A DNA stretch of 50,656 nucleotides from Methylococcaceae bacterium. GTDB lineage: Bacteria > Pseudomonadota > Gammaproteobacteria > Methylococcales > Methylomonadaceae. Position numbers and translations under genes: made by a program. Below, piece by piece: positions 8,890-17,340 of this stretch. Numbering within the stretch: position 1 is the first letter of the stretch; every line of letters starts with the position of its first letter. Location: NCBI GenBank assembly GCA_021647585.1, contig JAKIUK010000026.1:1-50656 (forward strand), given 5' to 3'. The notes under the pieces are model-generated. The model worked only from the letters and a program-made list of their open reading frames with translations. It did no database searches and was not told the origin of the DNA.

Positions 8890-10466
8890 TGCAAAGATCT
8901 CAAAGCCCTGCCCAACAAGAGCAGTTTGATCTGTTAGTTTGTGGTGGCGGTATTTACGGTGCCTGGACTGCCTATGATGCGGCTTTACGCGGTCTAAAAG
9001 TCATTATCGTTGATCAGGGTGACTGGGCAAGTGGTACTTCATCTGCTTCCAGTAAATTGATTCATGGTGGCTTACGTTATCTGGAAACCATGGACTTTGG
9101 GGTGGTCAAAAAATCACTCGTTGAAAGACAACGACTTATCGATGCTGCGCCTTACCGTGTTTGGCCACTTCGTTTTGGTGTACCTGTTAATAAAGGCAGT
9201 CGAATAGGGACGTTACGGTTAAAAATCGGGCTGTCGATATATGATATTTTAGCTGGGACATCTCATTCTCAACAAACGCATCAGCATTTTGATGCTGAAA
9301 CATTTTCACATCGTTTTCCTTACCTTGATACTAAATATCTTAAAAGTGGTTTTACTTATCTGGATGCACAAACGGATGATGCCCGTTTTGTACTGGAAAT
9401 TATTGATGGTGCATGTGCAGCGGGAGCAACTTGCTTAAATTATTGTCAAGTTACTGATATTTTGCAAGAAAACGATATTATTACCGGTGCTGTATTAAGC
9501 GATAAAATCAGCGGAGATAATTACACTATTCAAACATCCGCAGTGGTTACAACCACTGGACATTGGTTATCTACATCACATCCAGAAAAGCAATGGTGTC
9601 GTTTGTCTAAAGGCGTTCATTTAATTCTTCCTAAAGTACTCGATAAGGAAGCACTACTATTAACTGCCAGAAGTGATGGCAGGGTATTCTTTATTATTCC
9701 CTGGTATGGTTTGACACTGTTAGGTACTACTGATACCGATTATAAGGGGGATATTAACAACCTGACTGTTGACAAAGAAGATATTGATTATCTGCTAAAC
9801 GAAGCAAATCTTGCTTTAACAACACATTGGACAGAAAAAGATATACAAGGTCAATTTGTCGGACTTAGGGTATTACAGCACAGTACGCTAAGCTCGCCTT
9901 CTAAAATAACACGAGAATGGGAATTGAAATCAGAAAAAACAGGTTTATTTCATTCTATAGGTGGAAAACTGACCTCATCACGTGAGGATGGGGAAAAAAT
10001 AGTCAATGCTGTCTGCGAATATCTGGCAAACAATACAACAAGCAAAACCGGTATTACCTCTTTTCCATGGCTACCCGAAGGAAATTTTAAAATATGGTCA
10101 ATCAATATGACCGCAAAGGCACACAGTATAGGTATAGATAGTGAAAGTACTTTATGGTTATTACGTAGACATGGAAATCGTGTTGCAGAAATTTTCTATA
10201 TCATAGAGAAAGCCCCGCATCTAGCCGAACGAATTACGACAACAGTGCCACTGATTGTTGCAGATTTAATTTTTTGTTTAAAGCATGAGATGGTATTTCA
10301 TCTGGAGGATCTACTACGCAGACGCATACCTATAATTATTCTCTATAGAATGACGGAAGCTGAATTAATACAAATTGCTGCAATTTGTGCAAAAACATTG
10401 AAGTGGGATCTGGTTAGACAAAAGGCAGAAGTCAAAGCGTGCACACAAAAATGGCTACTACACTAA
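8889..10466 (+). CDS. glpD: FAD-dependent glycerol-3-phosphate dehydrogenase
   Basis: 525 residues. The Rossmann dinucleotide-binding motif LLVCGGGIYGAWTAYDAALRG sits near residue 15-35 and is followed by the family signatures SGTSSASSKLIHGGLRYLE and, later, LLGTTDTDYKGD and GGKLTSSREDGEK. The enzyme oxidises glycerol-3-phosphate to dihydroxyacetone phosphate and passes electrons to quinone at the inner membrane. It overlaps the phosphodiesterase stop by one base (GAGGGACTG precedes the ATG) and the kinase start downstream, so the three genes form a translationally coupled operon. The C-terminal cap domain is present; no disruption is seen. Confidence 0.92.
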   Translation: MQRSQSPAQQEQFDLLVCGGGIYGAWTAYDAALRGLKVIIVDQGDWASGTSSASSKLIHGGLRYLETMDFGVVKKSLVERQRLIDAAPYRVWPLRFGVPVNKGSRIGTLRLKIGLSIYDILAGTSHSQQTHQHFDAETFSHRFPYLDTKYLKSGFTYLDAQTDDARFVLEIIDGACAAGATCLNYCQVTDILQENDIITGAVLSDKISGDNYTIQTSAVVTTTGHWLSTSHPEKQWCRLSKGVHLILPKVLDKEALLLTARSDGRVFFIIPWYGLTLLGTTDTDYKGDINNLTVDKEDIDYLLNEANLALTTHWTEKDIQGQFVGLRVLQHSTLSSPSKITREWELKSEKTGLFHSIGGKLTSSREDGEKIVNAVCEYLANNTTSKTGITSFPWLPEGNFKIWSINMTAKAHSIGIDSESTLWLLRRHGNRVAEIFYIIEKAPHLAERITTTVPLIVADLIFCLKHEMVFHLEDLLRRRIPIIILYRMTEAELIQIAAICAKTLKWDLVRQKAEVKACTQKWLLH

Positions 10467-11860
10467 ACACAATTGTTGTTGACCTGGGAACAACAGCTAT
10501 AAAAGCGGCAGTTTGTACAGATAATCTACAATTTGAAACAATTTTTTCACTTCCTGCACCTAAAATATCTATCAACCAGGGCCATTATGTCAGTGATGCT
10601 TTGGTTTATCTGGCAACTGTGGAACAATTGATAGAAAAATGTCAGGTACATTGCCTAGCAAAACCTACACTGGGTCTTTGTTATCAACGCTCATCTTTTT
10701 TGCTTTGGAATAGAAATAATGGACTTCCCGTGACTTCACTTATTTCATGGCAGGATAACCGGGGAGCATCAACGTGCAAGGAATTACTAGCTCATAATTT
10801 CCAGATCAGAAAAATCTCTGGATTGCCTTTAACGGCTTATTATTTTGCTCCAAAAGTACGGGTGTTGTTTCAGAATCAACCTGAGTTATTACAAGGTTTG
10901 CTTAGTAATAAACTTTGTATTGGCACTTTAGATAGTTTTTTAATCTGGCACTGGACCGCTGGAAAATTTTATCTGACAGATGCTTCCATGGCTGCTAGAA
11001 CGCAGTTGATGGATATGCATACTGGGCAATGGTCTAATTATTTATCTGATATTTTTAAAATTCCATTACAAATTTTACCTGAAATTTGTTCATCCACTGG
11101 CTTAAATCTGGAACTTGTTGATGGGACTACTCTTGTGACTAGCGTTGCTGATCAATCGGCTGCGTTGTTGGCAAGCATTGAAAAAAATGATTCAGAAGTA
11201 CTGGTTAACTTAGGTACAGGTGGTTTTGTCATTCGCTATACAGCTGAACTTGTAAATATGGAAAATACTGGTTATCTAAATACAATGGTCTATCAGGATA
11301 CAGACGAGTGTATGTATAAGGCTGTTGAAGGTTCACTTAACTCAATTTCTGCAGCACTTAAGCCCTATCCTTTTGAGAGTTGTAAAATGGAACATCTGGC
11401 TGCAATTGAAGATATTTATTGCATTGCTGAACCCAGTGGGGTTGGAGCACCTTATTTTCGTCAAGATATAGGCCTGGAGTTTTCCAAAGCGACTGATGAA
11501 TTAACAAAACAGCAGGTTGCATGTTTATTATTGGAAGGCATAATATTTCGAGTGGTGCTGATATTGGAAGAATTCAATCAGCAGGCTGAAATTCACAAAG
11601 TTTTTCTGTCAGGAGGATTATCAGCCCTACCTTGTATTCAACAGGGGATTGCTTTATGTAGTCCTGCTCCAGTGTTTAATCTATTACAGAAGCATTCAGG
11701 TTTGATAGGAGTAGCTATTCTTGCTAAAAATCTTCCAGCTGCTTATAACAGAGAGTCAAAGCTTATTTCACCAATAAATGAATCTCATGCACTAGAAGAA
11801 AAATATCTGCGCTGGAAGGTCTGGTTTACTCAAATTATTAACAGTAAAAAAACATTATGA
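10439..11860 (+). CDS. FGGY-family carbohydrate kinase, glycerol-kinase-like
   Basis: About 470 residues. The phosphate-1 loop IVVDLGTTAIKAAV at the N-terminus and the adenosine-loop region VFLSGGLSALPCIQQG near residue 390 mark the FGGY kinase fold. A conserved ISWQDNRG stretch lies near residue 103. The context with a phosphodiesterase and glycerol-3-phosphate dehydrogenase suggests glycerol as substrate, but similarity to true GlpK is modest. The given start is GTG inside the dehydrogenase gene, after AGAAG; an ATG four codons on (10451) is equally possible. Its stop codon lies in an R-family repeat boundary (ATGACTATTAA from 11857). Confidence 0.8.
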   Translation: MHTKMATTLNTIVVDLGTTAIKAAVCTDNLQFETIFSLPAPKISINQGHYVSDALVYLATVEQLIEKCQVHCLAKPTLGLCYQRSSFLLWNRNNGLPVTSLISWQDNRGASTCKELLAHNFQIRKISGLPLTAYYFAPKVRVLFQNQPELLQGLLSNKLCIGTLDSFLIWHWTAGKFYLTDASMAARTQLMDMHTGQWSNYLSDIFKIPLQILPEICSSTGLNLELVDGTTLVTSVADQSAALLASIEKNDSEVLVNLGTGGFVIRYTAELVNMENTGYLNTMVYQDTDECMYKAVEGSLNSISAALKPYPFESCKMEHLAAIEDIYCIAEPSGVGAPYFRQDIGLEFSKATDELTKQQVACLLLEGIIFRVVLILEEFNQQAEIHKVFLSGGLSALPCIQQGIALCSPAPVFNLLQKHSGLIGVAILAKNLPAAYNRESKLISPINESHALEEKYLRWKVWFTQIINSKKTL

Positions 11861-11990
11861 CTATTAATCAATTGCAGGTTACTCTCAATTTTGACTTAAA
11901 ACTGGATTAACTTCACAAACGGTGTCATTCCGACCAGCGGGATGACAGTAGGGACAGATATATTGCTCGTTTCACTCGGAATGACATATA
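11857..11990 (+). repeat. Intergenic repeat R1
   Basis: Begins with the family end ATGACTATTAA, which overlaps the kinase stop codon, and contains AACTTCACAAACGGTGTCATT. The core TGTCATTCCGA (11923-11933) is repeated in inverted orientation as TCGGAATGACA (11976-11986). It is a shortened member of the repeat family seen at seven other places in the window. It probably folds into a hairpin in the transcript and may act as the operon terminator. Confidence 0.75.
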
Positions 11991-12093
11991 GATCGTTCTA
12001 GAGGTTTTAGCTCCTTGTCTTCTTTTCTAAGGGAGAAAGGTGGGAGCAGGAATAAAATGCAAGAACTTTTGGGACAAATTGTATGTATACATA

Positions 12094-12567
12094 TTAGGCA
12101 AAACCGGCGGGGTTCCATTCGTCCATCATTTTCAAGCGAGCAGCATCAAGTCGTTCGGCCATTAATTCTGCAAATCTCTTTAACAGCACGTAGCCAAATT
12201 GTGGATCTTGTTCACATCGTGCCAGTATGGTGGTGCCGTCAAACTCCAGTAATTCTGTGTTTTCTTCAGTTTTGGCCTGAAAACTCCATTGATAGGGGGA
12301 AATTAACCAGGACCAGCCCAAAACCTGGTCTTTACCCAGAGTTTGTATTTCTAATGTTGGGCCCAGTAATGCAGGGATTTGTATCGATATTTGACCACTG
12401 CGGACAATATAAAACTTGTCGGCAGGTTCGCCTTGTCGAAACAGGGTCTGCCCTTTTTTGATCTTATGCACACTCGCGTACTGGCAAAGATAATTCACCA
12501 CCTCGACATTAAGCTCAGAAAAAAATGCGTGATTCGATAGGTACTCGGTAATTGATTGATTGCTCAT
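12094..12567 (-). CDS. Single-domain cyclic-nucleotide-binding protein
   Basis: 157 residues forming one cNMP-binding beta-barrel: KKGQTLFRQGEPADKFYIVRSG (wrapped by helices) and LGKDQVLGWSWLI in place of the usual phosphate-binding cassette GE(I/L). No helix-turn-helix follows, so it is not a Crp/Fnr transcription factor; it may be a stand-alone sensor or partner subunit. The cassette differs from canonical cAMP sites, so ligand binding is uncertain. The start at 12567 is chosen because GGGGAGGT stands six bases upstream; a longer frame to 12588 would put that site inside the gene. It follows the kinase gene 12655-14715 on the same strand, after a 67-bp gap. Confidence 0.75.
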   Translation of the reverse strand: MSNQSITEYLSNHAFFSELNVEVVNYLCQYASVHKIKKGQTLFRQGEPADKFYIVRSGQISIQIPALLGPTLEIQTLGKDQVLGWSWLISPYQWSFQAKTEENTELLEFDGTTILARCEQDPQFGYVLLKRFAELMAERLDAARLKMMDEWNPAGFA

Positions 12568-12654
12568 GGGATACCTCCCCAAATTCAATAGCTATACATA
12601 CAGATTCTAACTCACCTCTTCGGACAATGAAAGGACTCATGTAGCAGTTAAGTT

Positions 12655-14715
12655 CTAATTTTGGATAGTAGGCAATTTTATTTGAAATTCAGTGCCTGGG
12701 TGTTTGTTGACTACATTAATACTCGCATGCATGGATTCGGCTAATTGAGCAACCAAGGCAAGTCCTATGCCTGTCCCCGGGGTAGTTCGAGTTAGTTCAT
12801 CCCCTGAGCGATAAAATAACTGGAAGATTTTCTTCATCTGATCTTTTTTAATTCCTGGGCCATAATCGCGAATATAGAAATTAACATACTTAGCATTTTT
12901 TGAGATTTCAAAACCGATATCTATACTTTTATTATTTGATTTATTAGCAAATTTAATTGCATTATCAACCAGATTAATCACAATCTGAAAGAAAGCATCT
13001 TCGTCTACTTTAATTTCAATTGATGCAGACTTTTTATTCGTTTCCAATATGTTCAATTTAAAAGAAGAGGCCTCTATTTGTGCGTCAATTTTGGATGAAA
13101 CACGAGCGTATAAATCTTGAGCGGAAGTAATAATAATTTCAGTATTGTGTTTTTGATGTCCTAAACGTGCAAGCTGTAAAACATTTGCAATTAAGCGTGA
13201 AAGCCGTTCACTTTCAAAAAAAATAAAATCATAATAATTTTGTTTTTTAGTTTCATCCTTTATCCATCCAGAACGCAGCATTTCACCATACATTCTAATA
13301 GAGGTAAGAGGAGTTTTGAGTTCATGACTAACAGCAGAAATAAAGTTTTGTTGTTGTTTGGCTAAAGCAATTTGGCGGCTGCCTAAACGATAGAAAAAGA
13401 TAAAACCAATAAAAAAAATACTAAAAATAGAAAGAGCAATTAAATCAATAAGTAATTCGCCTGGAACGTCAGATAACTTAGCAGCATTTACAATCAGTTC
13501 CAGGTTTTGAAAAGGCACGGATAGTTGATGGCTATAAAGTTTGTATTGTGGCTTTGAGGCAGAGATGTTTATTTTAAGCAGTAAATGACTCTGATTTAAA
13601 AAAAGCAAATTGCTGAATTCTGTTGAATTTAACAAAGGTAATGCCGTTGCCATTAAAAAATCATTGTTTTTAACGATAAATCCTTGTGTATATCGATTGT
13701 TATCATGCCAAACATAACGATAAAAGCAAAAGTAATCCTGGCCTATTAATAACAGTTGTAAAGGTGTAACTTCACTTTCAAAACTAAATATATTAATGCT
13801 TGAGTCCGCGGGATTAATCGTTCCCAAAGCATGAGTTTTGTTTGTTGTATCTATGCTTCCTTGTTCAGGTATAGCAAACTCGGCTTGTTCTTTAGGCTTG
13901 TTAAAATAACTACTTGCCATGGTCTGGTCTGGTAATTGTACTATTTCTTTTCTGGTTCTATATTTTTTTGCTGATTTATTCAGGGTTTGTGGTAATTTGT
14001 TTGTGGAAATGTCATCGGTATGAAATTGAAAGTCTGGTGAATGTTTTTTTATCTCTAATGCTTTGATTGTTGATGGCATATTATTAGCCACAATAATTTT
14101 ATCCTGTTTAAATTCTTCGATGTATGACTGCTGTTGCTTTGCTGCTGACTCTGCTTTAAAGATCTGATTAATTGATTGAGTGCGATTGATCGCCTGTTTT
14201 AGGTTTGAGTCCTTTCGTCGGGGTGTTTTGCTAGATAATAACAGCCGCAATTGTTGTTTTAACACCAGTCGACGTTCCAGCTCAGAAAGACTTAAGCCCG
14301 ATATATTATCTTGTCCCAAATCAGGTAATGCAGGAGTATGGAATGAGCCGTCAGTATTTATCTGGAAATATCCTACCAGACCTTTAATATCAGTCTTTGG
14401 AGGCACTTCAGACAAAGGGGAAAATTTAACCCCGGCAGATTCTGATAGTAGAGGGTTTTCCAGTATATTAAAAAAACTGTATTCGGCTATGGGTCGATTT
14501 TGTTCTGATTCCAATAGCTGTTGTAAATTACGTTCTATTTGAGCAACCAGTTTTTCCGCTTGATGCCGAGCATTAATATAGGCCTGGTTTTCTAATTGTG
14601 TATAGACTGTCTGTAATAAATAATAAACAGGCAATGACAAGACTATAAAAAAAAGCAGTAAAATCCAGCGTAAGCGTTTTTTTTGTTTGTCTGGATTAAG
14701 TGTAATAGTTTTCAT
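12655..14715 (-). CDS. Membrane sensor histidine kinase
   Basis: 686 residues. TM1 at about 17-37 and TM2 at about 421-444 enclose a long periplasmic region of roughly 380 residues, Lys/Gln-rich and without a domain I recognise. The kinase core follows: H-box FISAVSHELKTPLTSIRMYG with phospho-accepting H464, N-box INLVDNAIKFA, G1 DYGPGI, F/G2 TPGTGIGLALV. No HAMP domain is evident between TM2 and the dimerisation helix. The start overlaps the upstream response-regulator stop by four bases (ATGA), so the pair is translationally coupled. The likely output is phosphorylation of the 14712-15416 regulator; the divergent vWA gene is a candidate target. Confidence 0.9.
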   Translation of the reverse strand: MKTITLNPDKQKKRLRWILLLFFIVLSLPVYYLLQTVYTQLENQAYINARHQAEKLVAQIERNLQQLLESEQNRPIAEYSFFNILENPLLSESAGVKFSPLSEVPPKTDIKGLVGYFQINTDGSFHTPALPDLGQDNISGLSLSELERRLVLKQQLRLLLSSKTPRRKDSNLKQAINRTQSINQIFKAESAAKQQQSYIEEFKQDKIIVANNMPSTIKALEIKKHSPDFQFHTDDISTNKLPQTLNKSAKKYRTRKEIVQLPDQTMASSYFNKPKEQAEFAIPEQGSIDTTNKTHALGTINPADSSINIFSFESEVTPLQLLLIGQDYFCFYRYVWHDNNRYTQGFIVKNNDFLMATALPLLNSTEFSNLLFLNQSHLLLKINISASKPQYKLYSHQLSVPFQNLELIVNAAKLSDVPGELLIDLIALSIFSIFFIGFIFFYRLGSRQIALAKQQQNFISAVSHELKTPLTSIRMYGEMLRSGWIKDETKKQNYYDFIFFESERLSRLIANVLQLARLGHQKHNTEIIITSAQDLYARVSSKIDAQIEASSFKLNILETNKKSASIEIKVDEDAFFQIVINLVDNAIKFANKSNNKSIDIGFEISKNAKYVNFYIRDYGPGIKKDQMKKIFQLFYRSGDELTRTTPGTGIGLALVAQLAESMHASINVVNKHPGTEFQIKLPTIQN

Positions 14716-15416
14716 TTATTTGTCTGAATCAAACGATAGCCCTCACCTCTAATTGTTACAATCAGAGTTGGTTGTTTTGGATCAGTTTCAATTTTACGAC
14801 GTAATTTTGCAATATGAATATCAACGGTTCGGGTTTCAATAGCATCGGCTTGTTTATAGCCCCAAACTTGTTCCAATAATTCTTCTCTGGATACAGGTCG
14901 TGCTGAATTATGTTGTAAATAATAAAGGATTTCTAATTCACGCCTGGAAAAGTGATAGGGGTTAGCTGTATTCAGCTGGATTAAATTAGCCGTATCAATC
15001 TGAATATGGCCAATTTGCAAAATTGAATTTTCATGGTTATGGGGCTTTGATCTTTTAAGTACTGTATTGACTCTTAACACCAGTTCTCTGACAGAAAAAG
15101 GTTTGGCAATATAATCATCAGCACCTAAAGTTAAGCCGTTAATAATATCTTCTTCAGAAGACTTAGCCGTCAGCATAATAATAGGCAGGTTCTTATCCTG
15201 TTCTCTTATTTTGTTACAGATTGTAAAACCATCCATAGAGGGCAACATGACATCCAGCAAAACTAAAGCAAATTTTCCAGTGAGTGCTTTTTCTAATCCA
15301 ACTTTTCCATCGTCAGCCGAATCAACCTCAAAGCCATGATAAATAAAGACGTCAACAAGGCCTTGTAAAATGGCTTGTTCATCTTCAACGATAAGTAATT
15401 TAAGTTTGGACATCAT
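14712..15416 (-). CDS. OmpR/PhoB-family response regulator
   Basis: 234 residues: receiver domain (E11-D12 acidic pair, phospho-acceptor D55 in LVLLDVMLPSMDG, conserved Thr in IMLTAKSS, Lys in IAKPFS) and a C-terminal winged helix (residues about 135-230) with RRELEILYYLQ and TVDIHIAKLRRKIE. It partners the adjoining histidine kinase, which begins within its stop codon. Two ATGs stand in tandem at the start, with no good ribosome binding site. It is divergent from the secreted vWA gene, with about 160 bp between them that should carry both promoters and its own binding sites. Confidence 0.92.
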   Translation of the reverse strand: MMSKLKLLIVEDEQAILQGLVDVFIYHGFEVDSADDGKVGLEKALTGKFALVLLDVMLPSMDGFTICNKIREQDKNLPIIMLTAKSSEEDIINGLTLGADDYIAKPFSVRELVLRVNTVLKRSKPHNHENSILQIGHIQIDTANLIQLNTANPYHFSRRELEILYYLQHNSARPVSREELLEQVWGYKQADAIETRTVDIHIAKLRRKIETDPKQPTLIVTIRGEGYRLIQTNK

Positions 15417-15577
15417 ATATTCAGTTTCAGTGATGAATAATCATTTTAGTCATTATTAGATTATCGATTGTAAATATTATGTAAAAAATCAAGCGGTTAA
15501 TTTTACAACTCCATGTCTAAAATCAACGACTTCCTTTGGGTAAGCTATACCCACCTTAACCCAACAGGAGAGTGAAA
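15417..15577. promoter_or_regulatory. Divergent control region, two-component system and vWA gene
   Basis: 161 bp of AT-rich DNA between outward-reading genes, ending in ACAGGAG before the vWA ATG. Promoters of both units must be here, but I cannot define -10/-35 boxes or a direct-repeat OmpR-type site with confidence. Confidence 0.4.
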
Positions 15578-16975
15578 ATGAATGTCTTATATAAAACCAG
15601 TAAAATAGTCCTATTAATAATTATAGCAACTCAAATAGCCTGGGCTAGAAATATGCCTCAGACACCCTGGCAAGGCTCTAAGCAAATACAGATACAAAGT
15701 AAATTGTCACAAACCAAATTAGTTCAGCATGGGGCAAACACGGTTTTTTTGGATATGACATTTGTTCCTCCCACAGTGAACAATATTCGACAGCGGCAAC
15801 GTGCAACCGATATGATTATTGTATTAGATCGAAGCGGTTCTATGTCAGAGGAAAAAAAAATGCCTTATGCAAAAGCAGCCATATGGGATGTGTTAGGGCG
15901 ATTACAAAATAATGATCGTTTTGCCCTGGTTTCATTTGCAGATAATGCAATTGTTCAATCACCATTAGTTAACGTTACAGCAGCTACCCGTGGCTATTTA
16001 AATAATGTGGTGAGTTCAATTAAGGCATCAGGTGGAACTAATATGAGTGATGGCTTAAATGCAGCATTGAGATTATTGGAAAATAATCACAGTGAAAGAG
16101 CTCGTAAAATATTACTGCTATCAGATGGTCAGGCTAATCAGGGAATTACAAATCCAGAGCAACTGGCTCAAATGGCAGCAACAGCTACTCGTTATGGTGC
16201 TGTTTTATCATCCATAGGTATGGGTTTAGGCTTTAATGAAAATCTTATGGCTAAACTGGCTGACTATGGCATGGGACATTATTCTTATCTTGAAGATTTA
16301 TCTGGACTGGGGGCTATTCTTGCCAGAGATTTAAATGATACTAGAAATATATATGCTAATAGCAGTACTCTGGAAATATCCCTGGGCGATGGCGTTAAAT
16401 TAATTGATGCGGGTGGGTATCCGATGACTTATGTCGGTGCATCAACCATTAGAATCGCAACTGGACAAATGTTATCGAATACTAACAAACATTTTGTAAT
16501 GACCTTAAATGTGCCCACAGGAAATATGGGTTCTGTTTCTTTAGGTACAATGCGACTAAATTATCAAGTTGATGGAGAGCAGTTACAATCACAAGTGGAT
16601 TCAGAATCATTAGTTTTGGCCGTAGTTGCTCCGGAACAGCGTATTCAGGCTCTGCAATCTATAGATAAAGAAGTTTATCAAAAGAGTTGGGTAGAAAACA
16701 ATTTAGGCAGAATGAAGAAAAAGTTAAGTCAATGGCTAAGAGAAGGAAAAAAAGATCAAGCTAAACAAGCCATTATTACATATCGTAAAGAGGTAGAAGC
16801 CGCATCAGCAGTTAGCAATTTACCATTAGCTTCAGCTGAAATGAAAGGTAAACTGGACGTAATGGAAGAACAGGTAGACGATGCCTTTGCAGGTAGTATG
16901 CTGGATCAACAAGTGAAAAGAAATCGAGCGGCTAAGAGCATGCAATATGACTCGATTAAAACTCAAAGGAAATAA
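15578..16975 (+). CDS. Secreted von Willebrand factor A domain protein
   Basis: 465 residues with a signal peptide (KIVLLIIIATQIAWA). The vWA domain (about 78-260) carries an intact metal-ion-dependent adhesion site, D84-R-S-G-S88, followed by GGTNMSDGL and LLLSDGQAN. A beta-rich region follows, and the C-terminus (from about 365) is helical and charged. There is no C-terminal membrane anchor or sorting signal, so the protein is probably periplasmic. The ATG at 15578 is chosen because AGGAG lies eight bases upstream; the GTG two codons earlier would be too close. It is divergent from a kinase/regulator pair, which suggests it is induced by, or reports to, that system. A perfect palindrome follows 25 bp downstream. 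Confidence 0.82.
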   Translation: MNVLYKTSKIVLLIIIATQIAWARNMPQTPWQGSKQIQIQSKLSQTKLVQHGANTVFLDMTFVPPTVNNIRQRQRATDMIIVLDRSGSMSEEKKMPYAKAAIWDVLGRLQNNDRFALVSFADNAIVQSPLVNVTAATRGYLNNVVSSIKASGGTNMSDGLNAALRLLENNHSERARKILLLSDGQANQGITNPEQLAQMAATATRYGAVLSSIGMGLGFNENLMAKLADYGMGHYSYLEDLSGLGAILARDLNDTRNIYANSSTLEISLGDGVKLIDAGGYPMTYVGASTIRIATGQMLSNTNKHFVMTLNVPTGNMGSVSLGTMRLNYQVDGEQLQSQVDSESLVLAVVAPEQRIQALQSIDKEVYQKSWVENNLGRMKKKLSQWLREGKKDQAKQAIITYRKEVEAASAVSNLPLASAEMKGKLDVMEEQVDDAFAGSMLDQQVKRNRAAKSMQYDSIKTQRK

Positions 16976-17000
16976 GTGATATTTTTTAAATTGTACTGAC

Positions 17001-17030
17001 TAAATCTAACCTCTTAAGAGGTTAGATTTA
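17001..17030. terminator. Perfect 30-bp palindrome, likely terminator of the vWA gene
   Basis: TAAATCTAACCTCTT (17001-17015) is followed directly by its exact reverse complement to 17030. In RNA this gives a stable hairpin 25 bases after the vWA stop. The usual uridine run is missing (AAATTCTATT follows), so termination strength is uncertain. Confidence 0.6.
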
Positions 17031-17130
17031 AATTCTATTAGATATTTCTATTAATAAATAGAGGCCTCAATCAATTCTTATTTTACTTGAATAACTGCTT
17101 TCGAGTTTTAAGAGGCAGTTAGCAAGTGTA

Positions 17131-17255
17131 AAGAAATCTTGTTGCTCAAGTTGTGCTTAGACACATGATTCTTCCTGTTAGTCGAAATAACACCGTTTGT
17201 GAAGTTAACCTACAAACCTCAAAAGCGAAAGTAGCATGCGATAGGTTAACTAGTA
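17131..17255 (+). repeat. Intergenic repeat R2
   Basis: Shares GAAATCTTGTTGCTCAAGTT, ACACCGTTTGTGAAGTTAAC and GCGATAGGTTAA with R3, R5 and R7 but lacks the GC-rich middle found in R5. A degenerate or internally deleted family member in the spacer upstream of the multicopper oxidase gene. Confidence 0.7.
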
Positions 17256-17340
17256 TCAGCAAAGAAGAGCTTGTCATAATTTGAACCTTAGACTATTATT
17301 GTAATCTAATAAACTAATATTGTAGCTGAAGAGGTGTGCC

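Noticed and set aside
12015..12461. 148-codon plus-strand frame opposite the cNMP-binding gene
   Set aside because: It is antisense to a gene with clear motifs and a strong ribosome binding site.
12655..16975. Resemblance of kinase + regulator + vWA gene set to the dedicated sortase system of marine proteobacteria
   Set aside because: No sortase gene is present and the vWA protein has no VIT domain that I can see and no C-terminal sorting signal.
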